Shown piece by piece: positions 1 to 6,871 of a stretch of DNA of 10,890 nt. Made by a program: the position numbers and the translations under genes. Numbering within the stretch: the first letter of the stretch is position 1; the number at the start of each line of letters is the position of its first letter. The notes under the pieces are model-generated. The model saw nothing but the letters and a program-made list of their open reading frames with translations. It did not search any database and had not been told where the DNA came from. Source of the DNA: an uncultured Desulfohalobiaceae bacterium (lineage in GTDB: Bacteria > Desulfobacterota > Desulfovibrionia > Desulfovibrionales > Desulfonatronovibrionaceae); assembly GCA_913055195.1 (NCBI GenBank), contig CAJXJU010000013.1, positions 1 to 10,890 on the forward strand, written 5' to 3'.

Positions 1-34
1 GTGACAGTTGTAACTATTTGAAATTATTAGCCGT

Positions 35-85
35 TCGCCTGTCCCCGCAAGCTGTGATTTGCGAGTTTCGACTTTTTGCAGGCGA
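35..85. repeat. Nested foldback at the 3' end of the cyclase-Nudix gene
   Basis: TCGCCTG (35-41) is complementary to CAGGCGA (79-85). Inside that loop CGCAA (46-50) is complementary to TTGCG (59-63), so either strand can fold into a nested hairpin. No U-run follows in the minus direction, so it is not a standard intrinsic terminator. It could be an extragenic palindromic repeat or part of a recombination end. Confidence 0.5.
71..85. repeat. Left copy of a 15-bp inverted repeat flanking the cyclase-Nudix gene
   Basis: ACTTTTTGCAGGCGA lies 3 nt beyond the cyclase-Nudix stop codon. Its exact reverse complement is at 1179-1193, on the other side of the gene. Its last seven bases also pair locally with TCGCCTG at 35-41. 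It could be a terminal inverted repeat of a small cassette or a dispersed extragenic repeat present in opposite orientations. Confidence 0.75.
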
Positions 86-88
86 CTC

Positions 89-1135
89 TTATGTCCTATT
101 TTTGAATTTATTAATAAAATCTAAAAAATCTTGCTTTAAACCAGGAATAAATTTTTCTTCTGGAAGAGATTTTATCTCATCCTCTGTTACCCATCTAATT
201 TCTGTATGGTTTTCCGATTTCTCTTGTCCATTTTTGTAAACACAGAGAAATTTAATTCCAGGTATTATTGGTTCGTTAGGTTGGTTAATATAATAAAATT
301 TATGAATTTCTTCTATCACATCAACATCAATATTTAATTCTAATTTATAATGTCGTTTTACTCCTGTAACAAAGCTCTCATTTCTATCTAATTGCCCGCC
401 ACAGCCTTCATATAGCCCGGGAAAAAGTTTTCTATTATCATTACGCTTTGCAATTAGTGCTTTCAATGAGCCGTGTTCTTCTTTAATACAAATCCCAGCA
501 ACATGAACTTCCGGTGTTAATCTAATATTTTCCCTCGTGATAAATTGATTAGCGATTTCTTTTGAAACCCATACATTTATCTCATTATTTATTCCTTTTA
601 ATTTTCTTTTCTGTTCAAATAATTGAATGGTAATAGATTTTGGCATTCTCGGAATGACAGGGAAATCATCTTTATCTATGACTATTCCTTTTGGGCGAGC
701 AATTCCACAAAGACGGGCACTTTTATTGATTTCAGCGCCTATAAAATCTCCATTTATTGGTTTTATCCAACCTTTTGTAACTCCCCAACCCAACGAAAGT
801 GGAATAGATGAACCATATCGTCTTGATAACTCTTTACATAATTTATCAAATTTTTTTTCTGCATTATTTATTCGTTTTAATGTTTCTTTTATTAAAGTCT
901 GTAGAAATTTGTGATCATCATCCTCTATTTTTGGCAGCCTGTTAATAATTAAAGCACCATCGCCTAATGTTTTAATAATATGATCTTTGAATATATCATT
1001 TAAAATATTATAAAATTTGGTACTAAATTTGTCTAGAAAGGGGAAAACATCAACATTTTCGGCCCATGAAGTAAACCCTCTTACATCTACAAAAATAATT
1101 TGAGCTTCGATCATTTCTTGATTAATAATATCCAT
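89..1135 (-). CDS. Class III nucleotidyl cyclase domain fused to a degenerate Nudix domain
   Basis: A 348-residue two-domain protein with no signal peptide or membrane segment, so probably cytoplasmic. Residues about 8-160 match the class III adenylate/guanylate cyclase homology domain. Metal-binding Asp17 lies in FVDVRGFT and Asp59 in KTLGDG. The adenine-specifying pair appears as Lys55 and Asp130, and the transition-state residues as Asn137 and Arg141 in the INKSARL segment. By family knowledge this set predicts an active adenylate cyclase. Residues about 160-205 form a linker. Residues about 206-345 are Nudix-like (GLYEGCGGQL, then a WVTEDE segment), but the box reads G247-x5-E253-x7-R261-H-Y-K-L-E266, so two of the catalytic glutamates are His and Leu. 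The C-terminal part may therefore bind a nucleotide rather than hydrolyse it; that is inference. A GGGGGAT stretch precedes the ATG. The gene is much more AT-rich than its neighbours and is bracketed by 15-bp inverted repeats, suggesting transfer. Confidence 0.85.
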   Translation of the reverse strand: MDIINQEMIEAQIIFVDVRGFTSWAENVDVFPFLDKFSTKFYNILNDIFKDHIIKTLGDGALIINRLPKIEDDDHKFLQTLIKETLKRINNAEKKFDKLCKELSRRYGSSIPLSLGWGVTKGWIKPINGDFIGAEINKSARLCGIARPKGIVIDKDDFPVIPRMPKSITIQLFEQKRKLKGINNEINVWVSKEIANQFITRENIRLTPEVHVAGICIKEEHGSLKALIAKRNDNRKLFPGLYEGCGGQLDRNESFVTGVKRHYKLELNIDVDVIEEIHKFYYINQPNEPIIPGIKFLCVYKNGQEKSENHTEIRWVTEDEIKSLPEEKFIPGLKQDFLDFINKFKNRT

Positions 1136-1178
1136 TTGTTATCCCCCACGTTATTAATTTGATTCCTCTTTAATAGAT

Positions 1179-1193
1179 TCGCCTGCAAAAAGT
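1179..1193. repeat. Right copy of the 15-bp inverted repeat
   Basis: TCGCCTGCAAAAAGT is the exact reverse complement of 71-85. It sits 43 nt upstream of the cyclase-Nudix start codon, in the 79-nt gap after the nuclease gene. Together the copies enclose about 1.1 kb holding only the cyclase-Nudix gene. I see no direct target-site duplication outside the repeats. Confidence 0.75.
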
Positions 1194-1214
1194 AAATTTT
1201 TCCGTTTACCCTGC

Positions 1215-1883
1215 TTACCTCACCCCGCTCACCCGTGGCCACACCGTACACTTACGGCAGGGAGCAAAACCAGCGTAAAAAGCCTCTCTTAGACTGGAAA
1301 ACAAAATCTTATTTTTATAGTATATCCTCCGGCCAAAACCGCACTGCATGGTATGAAAACGTTTGCTCTTTTTATTGCCAATATACCTGTCACGAGCCGC
1401 TTTCATGCTCAAAATCCTGGCCCAGAATCCCCGCAGTCCATTCATGGCGCTTCGTTGCACAGAGAGCAACCTGGCCATTTTCTCTTCATCCTGGCCCTTA
1501 TGGGGAAAACAAAAGGCCATACCATTGGCAACCATCATTTCATTGACGCACTCTCTATCGGAAATATAGAGATACGCCAGTATCCTGCCAAATCTGTCAG
1601 CGGACAGTTCCCTTGTTTCTATGGTCAATGTCCGCCCTCTAACCAGCCTTTCCAGAAAAGATTTTGCTTCACGCGCAAAATATTGATCTTTTTCCCCGTC
1701 ATGACCAATTTCCGGCGCATCAATGCCTTGCAATCGTACGGTCTCACCTGTCATCAAGACCACTGTATCGCCATCAAATACCTTTTTTACCCTGACCTGC
1801 CACCGGGCAGCATTGACATTAAATGCACCGCAAAAAACACAAAAAAATAAAAAAAGAATTATAATCTTTTTTTTTGCGTTCAT
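1215..1883 (-). CDS. Secreted thermonuclease-like (SNase-fold) nuclease with a C-terminal Ada-like zinc module
   Basis: A 222-residue exported protein. Residues 1-25 are a signal peptide: basic MNAKKK, a hydrophobic core, and a likely cut after VNA. Residues about 27-160 carry the staphylococcal-nuclease fold. VFDGDT supplies Asp38, RLQGIDAPE supplies Arg50, Asp55 and Glu58, and DRFGR supplies Arg100; these correspond to the calcium ligands and catalytic Arg/Glu/Arg of the family. The predicted activity is Ca-dependent cleavage of DNA or RNA outside the cytoplasm. Residues about 166-215 (YIGNKKSKRFH, then APCRKC) resemble the Ada metal-binding domain, with His177, Cys181, Cys209 and Cys212 as likely zinc ligands. 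This SNase plus Ada-like combination is common in bacterial thermonuclease homologues. A GGAAGGGA ribosome-binding site precedes the ATG. It is the next gene after rpoD on the same strand, 95 nt away, with no obvious functional tie. Confidence 0.9.
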   Translation of the reverse strand: MNAKKKIIILFLFFCVFCGAFNVNAARWQVRVKKVFDGDTVVLMTGETVRLQGIDAPEIGHDGEKDQYFAREAKSFLERLVRGRTLTIETRELSADRFGRILAYLYISDRECVNEMMVANGMAFCFPHKGQDEEKMARLLSVQRSAMNGLRGFWARILSMKAARDRYIGNKKSKRFHTMQCGFGRRIYYKNKILFSSLREAFYAGFAPCRKCTVWPRVSGVR

Positions 1884-1904
1884 TTATCCCTTCCACTATC
1901 ACAA

Positions 1905-1931
1905 AGGGGGACAGATATAAAACCTCCCCCT
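1905..1931. repeat. 7-bp palindrome in the rpoD-nuclease gap, with a flanking ACAGATA direct repeat
   Basis: AGGGGGA (1905-1911) is the exact complement of TCCCCCT (1925-1931), leaving a 13-nt loop. ACAGATA occurs at 1911-1917 and again at 1932-1938. In the minus-strand transcript the hairpin lies between the rpoD stop and the nuclease ribosome-binding site. No good U-run follows, so it is at best a weak terminator, a processing hairpin, or a remnant of an extragenic palindromic element. Confidence 0.45.
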
Positions 1932-1939
1932 ACAGATAC

Positions 1940-1974
1940 TTTGTCTTTATCCCTTACCCCTTATCCCTTTGCCC
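1940..1974 (-). repeat. Heptanucleotide repeat GGGRTAA, five units, just downstream of rpoD
   Basis: Read on the minus strand, the units are GGGCAAA, GGGATAA, GGGGTAA, GGGATAA and AGACAAA, with an exact 7-nt period starting 4 nt after the rpoD stop codon. Closely spaced runs of three to four G make it a candidate G-quadruplex in the rpoD mRNA tail. A related array overlaps the end of the adaptor gene at 5632-5666. Confidence 0.7.
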
Positions 1975-1978
1975 CTGC

Positions 1979-3742
1979 TTACGACTCATAATAAGATTTT
2001 AAACACGCACTGCGCACTGGATGTCTCAGTTTACGCAGGGCTTTGGCCTCAATCTGCCTGATCCTTTCCCTGGTAACATTAAACAACTTACCTACCTCTT
2101 CCAGGGTATGGTCAGATTTTTCGCCTATACCAAAACGTTTTCTTAAAACCTGTTCTTCTCTGGGAGTGAGTTCAGACAGCACCCTATCAATAAGCTCAGA
2201 CAGTTTAGTGTTCACCACTTCCTCAGCCGGGGCCACAGCCTTTTTATCTTCAATAAAATCACCCAGGCTGCTATCTTCCTCATCTCCAATAGGAGTCTCC
2301 AGAGATATGGGCTCCTTGGCTATTTTAAGCACCTTTTTCACCTTCTCCAGAGGATAGTCCATCCTCTCAGCAATCTCCTCCGGGGTTGGATCACGGCCTA
2401 ATTCCTGAACCAGGTACCTGGAAGTACGAACCAGCTTGTTTATGGTTTCGATCATATGCACAGGAATACGGATGGTTCTGGCCTGGTCAGCAATGGCCCT
2501 GGTAATGGCCTGCCTGATCCACCAGGTAGCATAGGTTGAAAACTTGTAACCGCGTTGATACTCGAATTTGTCAACAGCCTTCATCAGGCCAATATTGCCT
2601 TCCTGGATCAAATCCAGAAACTGCAATCCCCTGTTGGTGTATTTTTTGGCGATACTTACCACCAGCCGCAAATTCGCCCGGATAAGTTCCTGCTTGGCCC
2701 TTATGGCATCCCTATTGCCCTTTTTGATTCTCCACAGCACTTCTTCCAGATCAGTCACATTGTGCATGCACTTTTCTTCTAAGCGCTGTAAAATTTCTAT
2801 TTTGCCATAGATCATTTCCTTAAAGGAAAACAGCTCCTCAACGGTCATATTCAATTCATCAGCAACAGCAACAGGGTTTATTTTCCGCTTTTCCAGCTTC
2901 TGGAATAAATCAAAAATCTCTTCCTGACTCTTGCTCAAAGAAAGGATATATGCACTGACATCACGCTGACAATTATGCATCTGACGGACATAGTCTTCCA
3001 CATTTTCAATAAGCCTATCAATCAGGGTCTTTTCCAGCTTGATACTGCGCAAACGCTCAACAATTTCGTTCTTGTACTCCAGAATCCTTTTCTGAATACC
3101 ATAAACACGTCGATCAAGACGGGCGCATTCGTCCAGTTTAGTATAAATATTTTTCCTTTTCTTATAGATGGTTTTAACTTCCTCCAGCAGCTTGATGACT
3201 CTTTGTTTCTGGTTCATTTCTTCTTCAGTAGGATCATCCTCTTCAATAGTTTTGACTACATCTTTAAGCTTAATTTTATCTTTTTTTAGTTCTTCGCCAA
3301 CTTTTATCAATTCTTCCACCACTACAGGAACTTCTACCAGCGCATAAAGGACTTCCAGCTCGCCAGCTTCAATTTTTTTGGCAATAAAAACTTCTCCATC
3401 GCGGTCCAATAATCCAACCGCTCCCATCTCGCGCAAATACATGCGCACAGGATCGTTGCTCCTGGAAGTAGTATCCAGCACATCTTCCGCTTCAGCCACA
3501 TCAGCTGCTGCCTCTGCAATATCACTGGTATCTTCTGGAACAACTGAGATGGGCTTACCTGCCTTGGCATCAACAATAGTAATATCCAGTTGGTCAAAAA
3601 TAGAGATGATCTCTTCTATCTGTTCCGACTTATTCACCTCTGACGGCAAAGCCTTGTTTAACTCATCAAAGGTCAAAAATCCCTTTTTCTTGCCTTCAGC
3701 TATAAGCGCCTTTATTTGTTGTACATCTTTGATACTACCCAT
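1979..3742 (-). CDS. rpoD: Primary RNA polymerase sigma factor, sigma-70
   Basis: The 587-residue housekeeping sigma factor, which directs core RNA polymerase to -35/-10 promoters. Region 1.1 is at about 5-60, followed by an acidic/Ala-rich linker. Region 1.2 is at about 95-128 ([13 protein letters not shown]). A long charged helical stretch at 130-340 is the sigma-70 non-essential region. Region 2 is at about 353-423, with [12 protein letters not shown] for core binding and [15 protein letters not shown] for -10 recognition and melting. Region 3 is at about 432-508. Region 4 is at about 520-573, with the -35 helix-turn-helix in [10 protein letters not shown]...[16 protein letters not shown]. 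Length and domain order are those of full-length proteobacterial-type RpoD. The ATG has a GGGGG-rich ribosome-binding site. The gene follows dnaG by 40 nt on the same strand, the conserved dnaG-rpoD arrangement, so co-transcription is likely. rpsU, often first in this operon, is not upstream here. Confidence 0.98.
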   Translation of the reverse strand: MGSIKDVQQIKALIAEGKKKGFLTFDELNKALPSEVNKSEQIEEIISIFDQLDITIVDAKAGKPISVVPEDTSDIAEAAADVAEAEDVLDTTSRSNDPVRMYLREMGAVGLLDRDGEVFIAKKIEAGELEVLYALVEVPVVVEELIKVGEELKKDKIKLKDVVKTIEEDDPTEEEMNQKQRVIKLLEEVKTIYKKRKNIYTKLDECARLDRRVYGIQKRILEYKNEIVERLRSIKLEKTLIDRLIENVEDYVRQMHNCQRDVSAYILSLSKSQEEIFDLFQKLEKRKINPVAVADELNMTVEELFSFKEMIYGKIEILQRLEEKCMHNVTDLEEVLWRIKKGNRDAIRAKQELIRANLRLVVSIAKKYTNRGLQFLDLIQEGNIGLMKAVDKFEYQRGYKFSTYATWWIRQAITRAIADQARTIRIPVHMIETINKLVRTSRYLVQELGRDPTPEEIAERMDYPLEKVKKVLKIAKEPISLETPIGDEEDSSLGDFIEDKKAVAPAEEVVNTKLSELIDRVLSELTPREEQVLRKRFGIGEKSDHTLEEVGKLFNVTRERIRQIEAKALRKLRHPVRSACLKSYYES

Positions 3743-3782
3743 TTACCCCCCTTTTTTTTAAGAAATTAGGAAGATAGGAAGT

Positions 3783-5510
3783 TCAGGAAGAAAAAATTGT
3801 TTCCTGCAAAAGAGTCAAAATCCGGCGGACCTCCTGCTGATCACCCTTTTTTTGGGCCCGCGTAAGAGCCATTTTAAGATTTTTTTGGGTCATTTTCCTG
3901 TTTTCTCTACCCAGAAAATCCATATACTCCTGTAACCTGGCCCCTTTGTTGTCAGCCAGATCCTTCTGCTGCAATTTACTGCGTACAAAAAAAGCTTTTT
4001 GCTCCTCATCAAGCCGGGACAATACCTGATCAGAATCATAACGGATCAATTTTTCCCACAAATCCCTTGCCCAGTCAGACCTCAAATAAAGCGCTATATT
4101 CTTTTCAGCTAAAACAGGGATATACTCGGGGAAACAAATAACAAAGGTTAAGATTTCCTTATCTCTTGAGTCTGGACCAACCCTCAGGGACAGCCTCTGG
4201 TTCTGGCCCGCATCCGATACCTGTACCTGACGCCCTGTCCCCCGCACCTCCTCCAAACTTTGACGCAATTCCTGCTCAGATAATCCCAGGGTCTGGGCAA
4301 TTCTGGGGATATAATAGGCCCGCCATGAAATATCTCTTAAGCTCAAAAGAAAACCTCTGGCCCAGGTCAAAACTTCTTTGGGAGACTTATGCAAGCTAAT
4401 CATTGCCAGGCAAAAATCAAGGCCATCACGAGCTTTGCTTAACAATTCAACAAGACTTTTTTGACCAAATTTCGTAAGCAAACTATCCGCGTCCTCGCCT
4501 GGCGGGAACTGAACCACCTTGCGTTTCAGACCCTGGCTCAAAACCATCTGCGCACTGCGTAAAGCCGCTTTAGCGCCTGCTTCATCTCCGTCAAACAAAA
4601 GCACTATGCTGCTGGTCAAACCTCCCAGCCTTCTCACCTGGGTCCCGGTCAATGCTGTGCCCAGGACAGCACAGGAATTGGTAAAGCCATATTGATGAAG
4701 GACTATGACATCCACATAACCTTCTGTCAGCAATACCTCGTGCTTCTGGCTAATAGAACGCCTGGCCTGATACAATCCGTATAAATGCTCACCTTTTTTA
4801 TAAATAGGGGTTTCGCTGCTGTTTAGATACTTGGGGTCGCCATCCCCAATCACCCGGCCTCCAAAGGCCACTACCTGGCCGGAGAGGTTAAAGATGGGAA
4901 AAATCAGGCGACCACGAAAGCGATCATAGGTATGTCCCTTATCATTCTGGCTTAACAGTCCGGCATCCACACCCTGCTGCGGGGTATAGCCCAGAGATTT
5001 GAGATGATTTTCAAGACCATGCCACTCATCAGGGCTAAACCCAAGCCCAAACTTCTGGATCATGTCCTGACTAATTTTACGCTGCAACAAATAATCCCTG
5101 GCTATTTTCCCTTTTTGAGAACGTAACTTATCTTTAAAATAAGAATAGGCCAGGGAATTAAGGTCAAGGCAAAGCCTTCTTTTACCTTTATCTTTCTGTT
5201 TGAAAGGGACCTGGCTCTGCGTAAGCCTTACTCCAGCAATTTGAGCCAGTTCAATAACCGCTTCCTTAAACTCCAGCCCATTTATTTTCTGGTAAAAATG
5301 GATAACGTCTCCAGCAGCCTGACAGCCAAAACAATAAAAAAAACCCTGGTCAGGATTAACACTAAAGGACGGCTTGGTCTCCTGATGAAAAGGGCATGGT
5401 CCCACCCACCTGGTACCTACAGGCCGCAAATTGACATAACGCCCAATCAATTCAACAATATCAATCCGCTCTTTAATCTCCGCTATGACCCGGGCATCAA
5501 TCATACTCAT
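3783..5510 (-). CDS. dnaG: DNA primase
   Basis: A 575-residue primase that makes RNA primers for lagging-strand synthesis at the DnaB fork. The N-terminal CHC2 zinc domain has Cys39, His42, Cys60 and Cys63 (CPFH, then YCFGC). The central RNA-polymerase domain has RFRGRLIFPI at about 197-206, then AFGGRV and KYLNSSETP. The TOPRIM metal site is Glu263 (LTEGYVD) with Asp307 and Asp309 (LFDGDEAG). The C-terminal third, about 430-575, is poorly conserved, as expected for the DnaB-interacting domain. The length is normal. The start could be the ATG at 5510 or the in-frame ATG two codons later. Neither has a clear Shine-Dalgarno, because a heptanucleotide repeat array occupies the leader to within 3 nt of the first ATG. 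rpoD follows after 40 nt. Confidence 0.97.
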   Translation of the reverse strand: MSMIDARVIAEIKERIDIVELIGRYVNLRPVGTRWVGPCPFHQETKPSFSVNPDQGFFYCFGCQAAGDVIHFYQKINGLEFKEAVIELAQIAGVRLTQSQVPFKQKDKGKRRLCLDLNSLAYSYFKDKLRSQKGKIARDYLLQRKISQDMIQKFGLGFSPDEWHGLENHLKSLGYTPQQGVDAGLLSQNDKGHTYDRFRGRLIFPIFNLSGQVVAFGGRVIGDGDPKYLNSSETPIYKKGEHLYGLYQARRSISQKHEVLLTEGYVDVIVLHQYGFTNSCAVLGTALTGTQVRRLGGLTSSIVLLFDGDEAGAKAALRSAQMVLSQGLKRKVVQFPPGEDADSLLTKFGQKSLVELLSKARDGLDFCLAMISLHKSPKEVLTWARGFLLSLRDISWRAYYIPRIAQTLGLSEQELRQSLEEVRGTGRQVQVSDAGQNQRLSLRVGPDSRDKEILTFVICFPEYIPVLAEKNIALYLRSDWARDLWEKLIRYDSDQVLSRLDEEQKAFFVRSKLQQKDLADNKGARLQEYMDFLGRENRKMTQKNLKMALTRAQKKGDQQEVRRILTLLQETIFSS

Positions 5511-5513
5511 AAA

Positions 5514-5604
5514 TAGTGAACAGTGAACAGTGATCAGTGAACAGTGAACAGTGAACAGTGATCAGTGATCAGTGAACAGTGAACAGTGATCAGTGATCAG
5601 TGAC
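5514..5604. repeat. Tandem heptanucleotide array CAGTGAW, 13 units, in the dnaG leader
   Basis: Thirteen consecutive 7-nt units on the plus strand. The first is TAGTGAA, the last is CAGTGAC, and the rest are either CAGTGAA or CAGTGAT. Each CAGTGAT followed by C creates a GATC, giving five GATC sites (Dam-type) in about 65 nt. The array ends 3 nt upstream of the dnaG ATG, so it lies where the ribosome-binding site should be. A TAAAAT hexamer on the minus strand (5613-5608) could be a -10 element, which would put the array in the 5' leader; I found no matching -35. Copy number is probably variable. Confidence 0.92.
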
Positions 5605-5631
5605 CAGATTTTATTGCTGTTTTTTCTTTTC

Positions 5632-5666
5632 TTGTCCCTTATCCCTTACCCCTTAATCCTTACCCC
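5632..5666 (-). repeat. Heptanucleotide repeat GGGRTAA, five units, overlapping the 3' end of the adaptor gene
   Basis: Minus-strand units are GGGGTAA, GGATTAA, GGGGTAA, GGGATAA and GGGACAA in exact 7-nt register. The first two units are inside the adaptor coding sequence: they encode its last residues, and the second unit supplies the TAA stop. It is the same family as the array after rpoD. The G-runs could form a quadruplex in the mRNA. Confidence 0.72.
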
Positions 5667-6870
5667 TTATTACCACCTGCGTAGCGACTTTGTCGCCAGG
5701 TTTTAACCCGGAAATAATTTCCGTGTAATTGAGCCCGGAAAGTCCAAGTATTGGTTTGATCTGCGAAACAGTTCCATCAGGTCTTTGAACAAAAACAATC
5801 TGTTCCCCTTTAATCCATTTCAGGGCTGAATTGGGCAGGGCCAGAACATCTGCTCTGGTCTTTACCTCAATCTGACAATGAGTTGTCATTTCAGGCCGCA
5901 AAAATTTTGCCTGATCAGAAGATATGGGCACCAGCGCTTGATAATAGACAATATTATCCCTTACTTCTGGCTGGGGATAGATCTGGGCTATCTGTCCGCT
6001 AAAGACTTTGTCTGGGTATGAGTCCACGCTAAAAGTTACCTTTTGGCCGGCGCGGACTTCGCCTATGTCTGTTTCATCTACATATATCCACAGTTCAAGA
6101 CGCGTAGGGTCTAAAACAGTAATCAGATTGGCTACTTGCAGGCCAGCGACAACAGTTTCTCCTTCCTGCGCAGTCACCTGGCTGACATAGCCAGTCAGAG
6201 GACTATAAATTTTAGTATAGCTGAGCTTGACCTTTAAAGCATCAAGTCCGGCCTTAAGTTCTTTAATCTCTGCCCTGGTTTTTCTGGTTTCAAGTCCAAA
6301 TTCCCTTTTTAATTCGTTTAATCTTGCACTCGCCTGGTTTAAATTTTGAGTCTCTATTTCCAGTTCTTTTTGGGCCTGCTCAAACTCATCTTGAGAAACA
6401 ATTTTTTTTTGAAAGAGTTTTTTTAGTTTCAAAAAATTTGATTGCGCATAATTTAATCTGGCTTTGGCCTGGTCGAACTCAGCCCTGGCCTGGGCTATTT
6501 TTAAGGGATAGGTAACCTTGATTTTTTCCAGGGCCAGGCGGGCTTTTTCCAATCTGGACCGGGCTTCAATCATGGCTGCCCTGATTTCCCGGTCATCAAT
6601 TTCCGCCACAAGCTGACCCTTTTGTACTTTATCGCCTACCTTGACCTTCATTTTGGTAATTACACCAGTGGCCTGGGCGCCAATTTTGACTATGGCTCCT
6701 ACCTGAGATTTGATAATCCCGGTAGCCTCCAGGACTTTGCGTACCTGCCCCTTTTGGAGGACGGCAGTGGCCAGAATTTTAGGACCCTGGTCTGAAGTTT
6801 TTTGTTTCCACCACCATCCTCCCCCGGCGATCAGGATTAAAACTAAGATGAGAAAAATAAATTTACGCAT
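5653..6870 (-). CDS. Periplasmic adaptor (membrane-fusion) protein, MacA/HlyD-like
   Basis: A 405-residue inner-membrane-anchored periplasmic adaptor of the kind that links an inner-membrane transporter to a TolC-type outer-membrane channel. Residues 4-21 are a single hydrophobic anchor after a basic MRK. The two lipoyl half-motifs are at about 55-92 (VKVGDKVQKGQLVAEID) and 216-252 (IYSPLTGYV...EGETV). Between them, about 93-215, is a long helical hairpin; its tip has Lys148, Leu152 and Ser159, a Lys version of the Arg-Leu-Ser TolC-docking motif. A beta-barrel follows at about 255-340 and a membrane-proximal domain at about 345-398. MacA-type proteins normally precede a MacB ABC transporter gene, but dnaG comes next here, so the partner must be elsewhere or absent. 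The start is 1 nt after the mutase stop, implying translational coupling. Its C-terminus is encoded by a heptad repeat. Confidence 0.9.
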   Translation of the reverse strand: MRKFIFLILVLILIAGGGWWWKQKTSDQGPKILATAVLQKGQVRKVLEATGIIKSQVGAIVKIGAQATGVITKMKVKVGDKVQKGQLVAEIDDREIRAAMIEARSRLEKARLALEKIKVTYPLKIAQARAEFDQAKARLNYAQSNFLKLKKLFQKKIVSQDEFEQAQKELEIETQNLNQASARLNELKREFGLETRKTRAEIKELKAGLDALKVKLSYTKIYSPLTGYVSQVTAQEGETVVAGLQVANLITVLDPTRLELWIYVDETDIGEVRAGQKVTFSVDSYPDKVFSGQIAQIYPQPEVRDNIVYYQALVPISSDQAKFLRPEMTTHCQIEVKTRADVLALPNSALKWIKGEQIVFVQRPDGTVSQIKPILGLSGLNYTEIISGLKPGDKVATQVVIRGKD

Positions 6871-6871
6871 C

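Noticed and set aside
34..86. Integron attC site beside the cyclase gene
   Set aside because: It has a foldback but lacks the RYYYAAC / GTTRRRY core boxes, and no integrase is in the window.
1905..1931. Strong rho-independent terminator for rpoD
   Set aside because: The stem is GC-rich, but only TTTG follows in the direction of transcription, so it is recorded as a palindrome only.
3334..3597. Other long open frames overlapping rpoD, dnaG, the nuclease and the cyclase gene
   Set aside because: They lie antisense or out of frame to clearly conserved proteins, and show no recognisable domain or ribosome-binding site.
5514..5604. CRISPR array or replication-origin iterons
   Set aside because: The units are 7 nt with no spacers, and no DnaA-box cluster or AT-rich unwinding element accompanies them.
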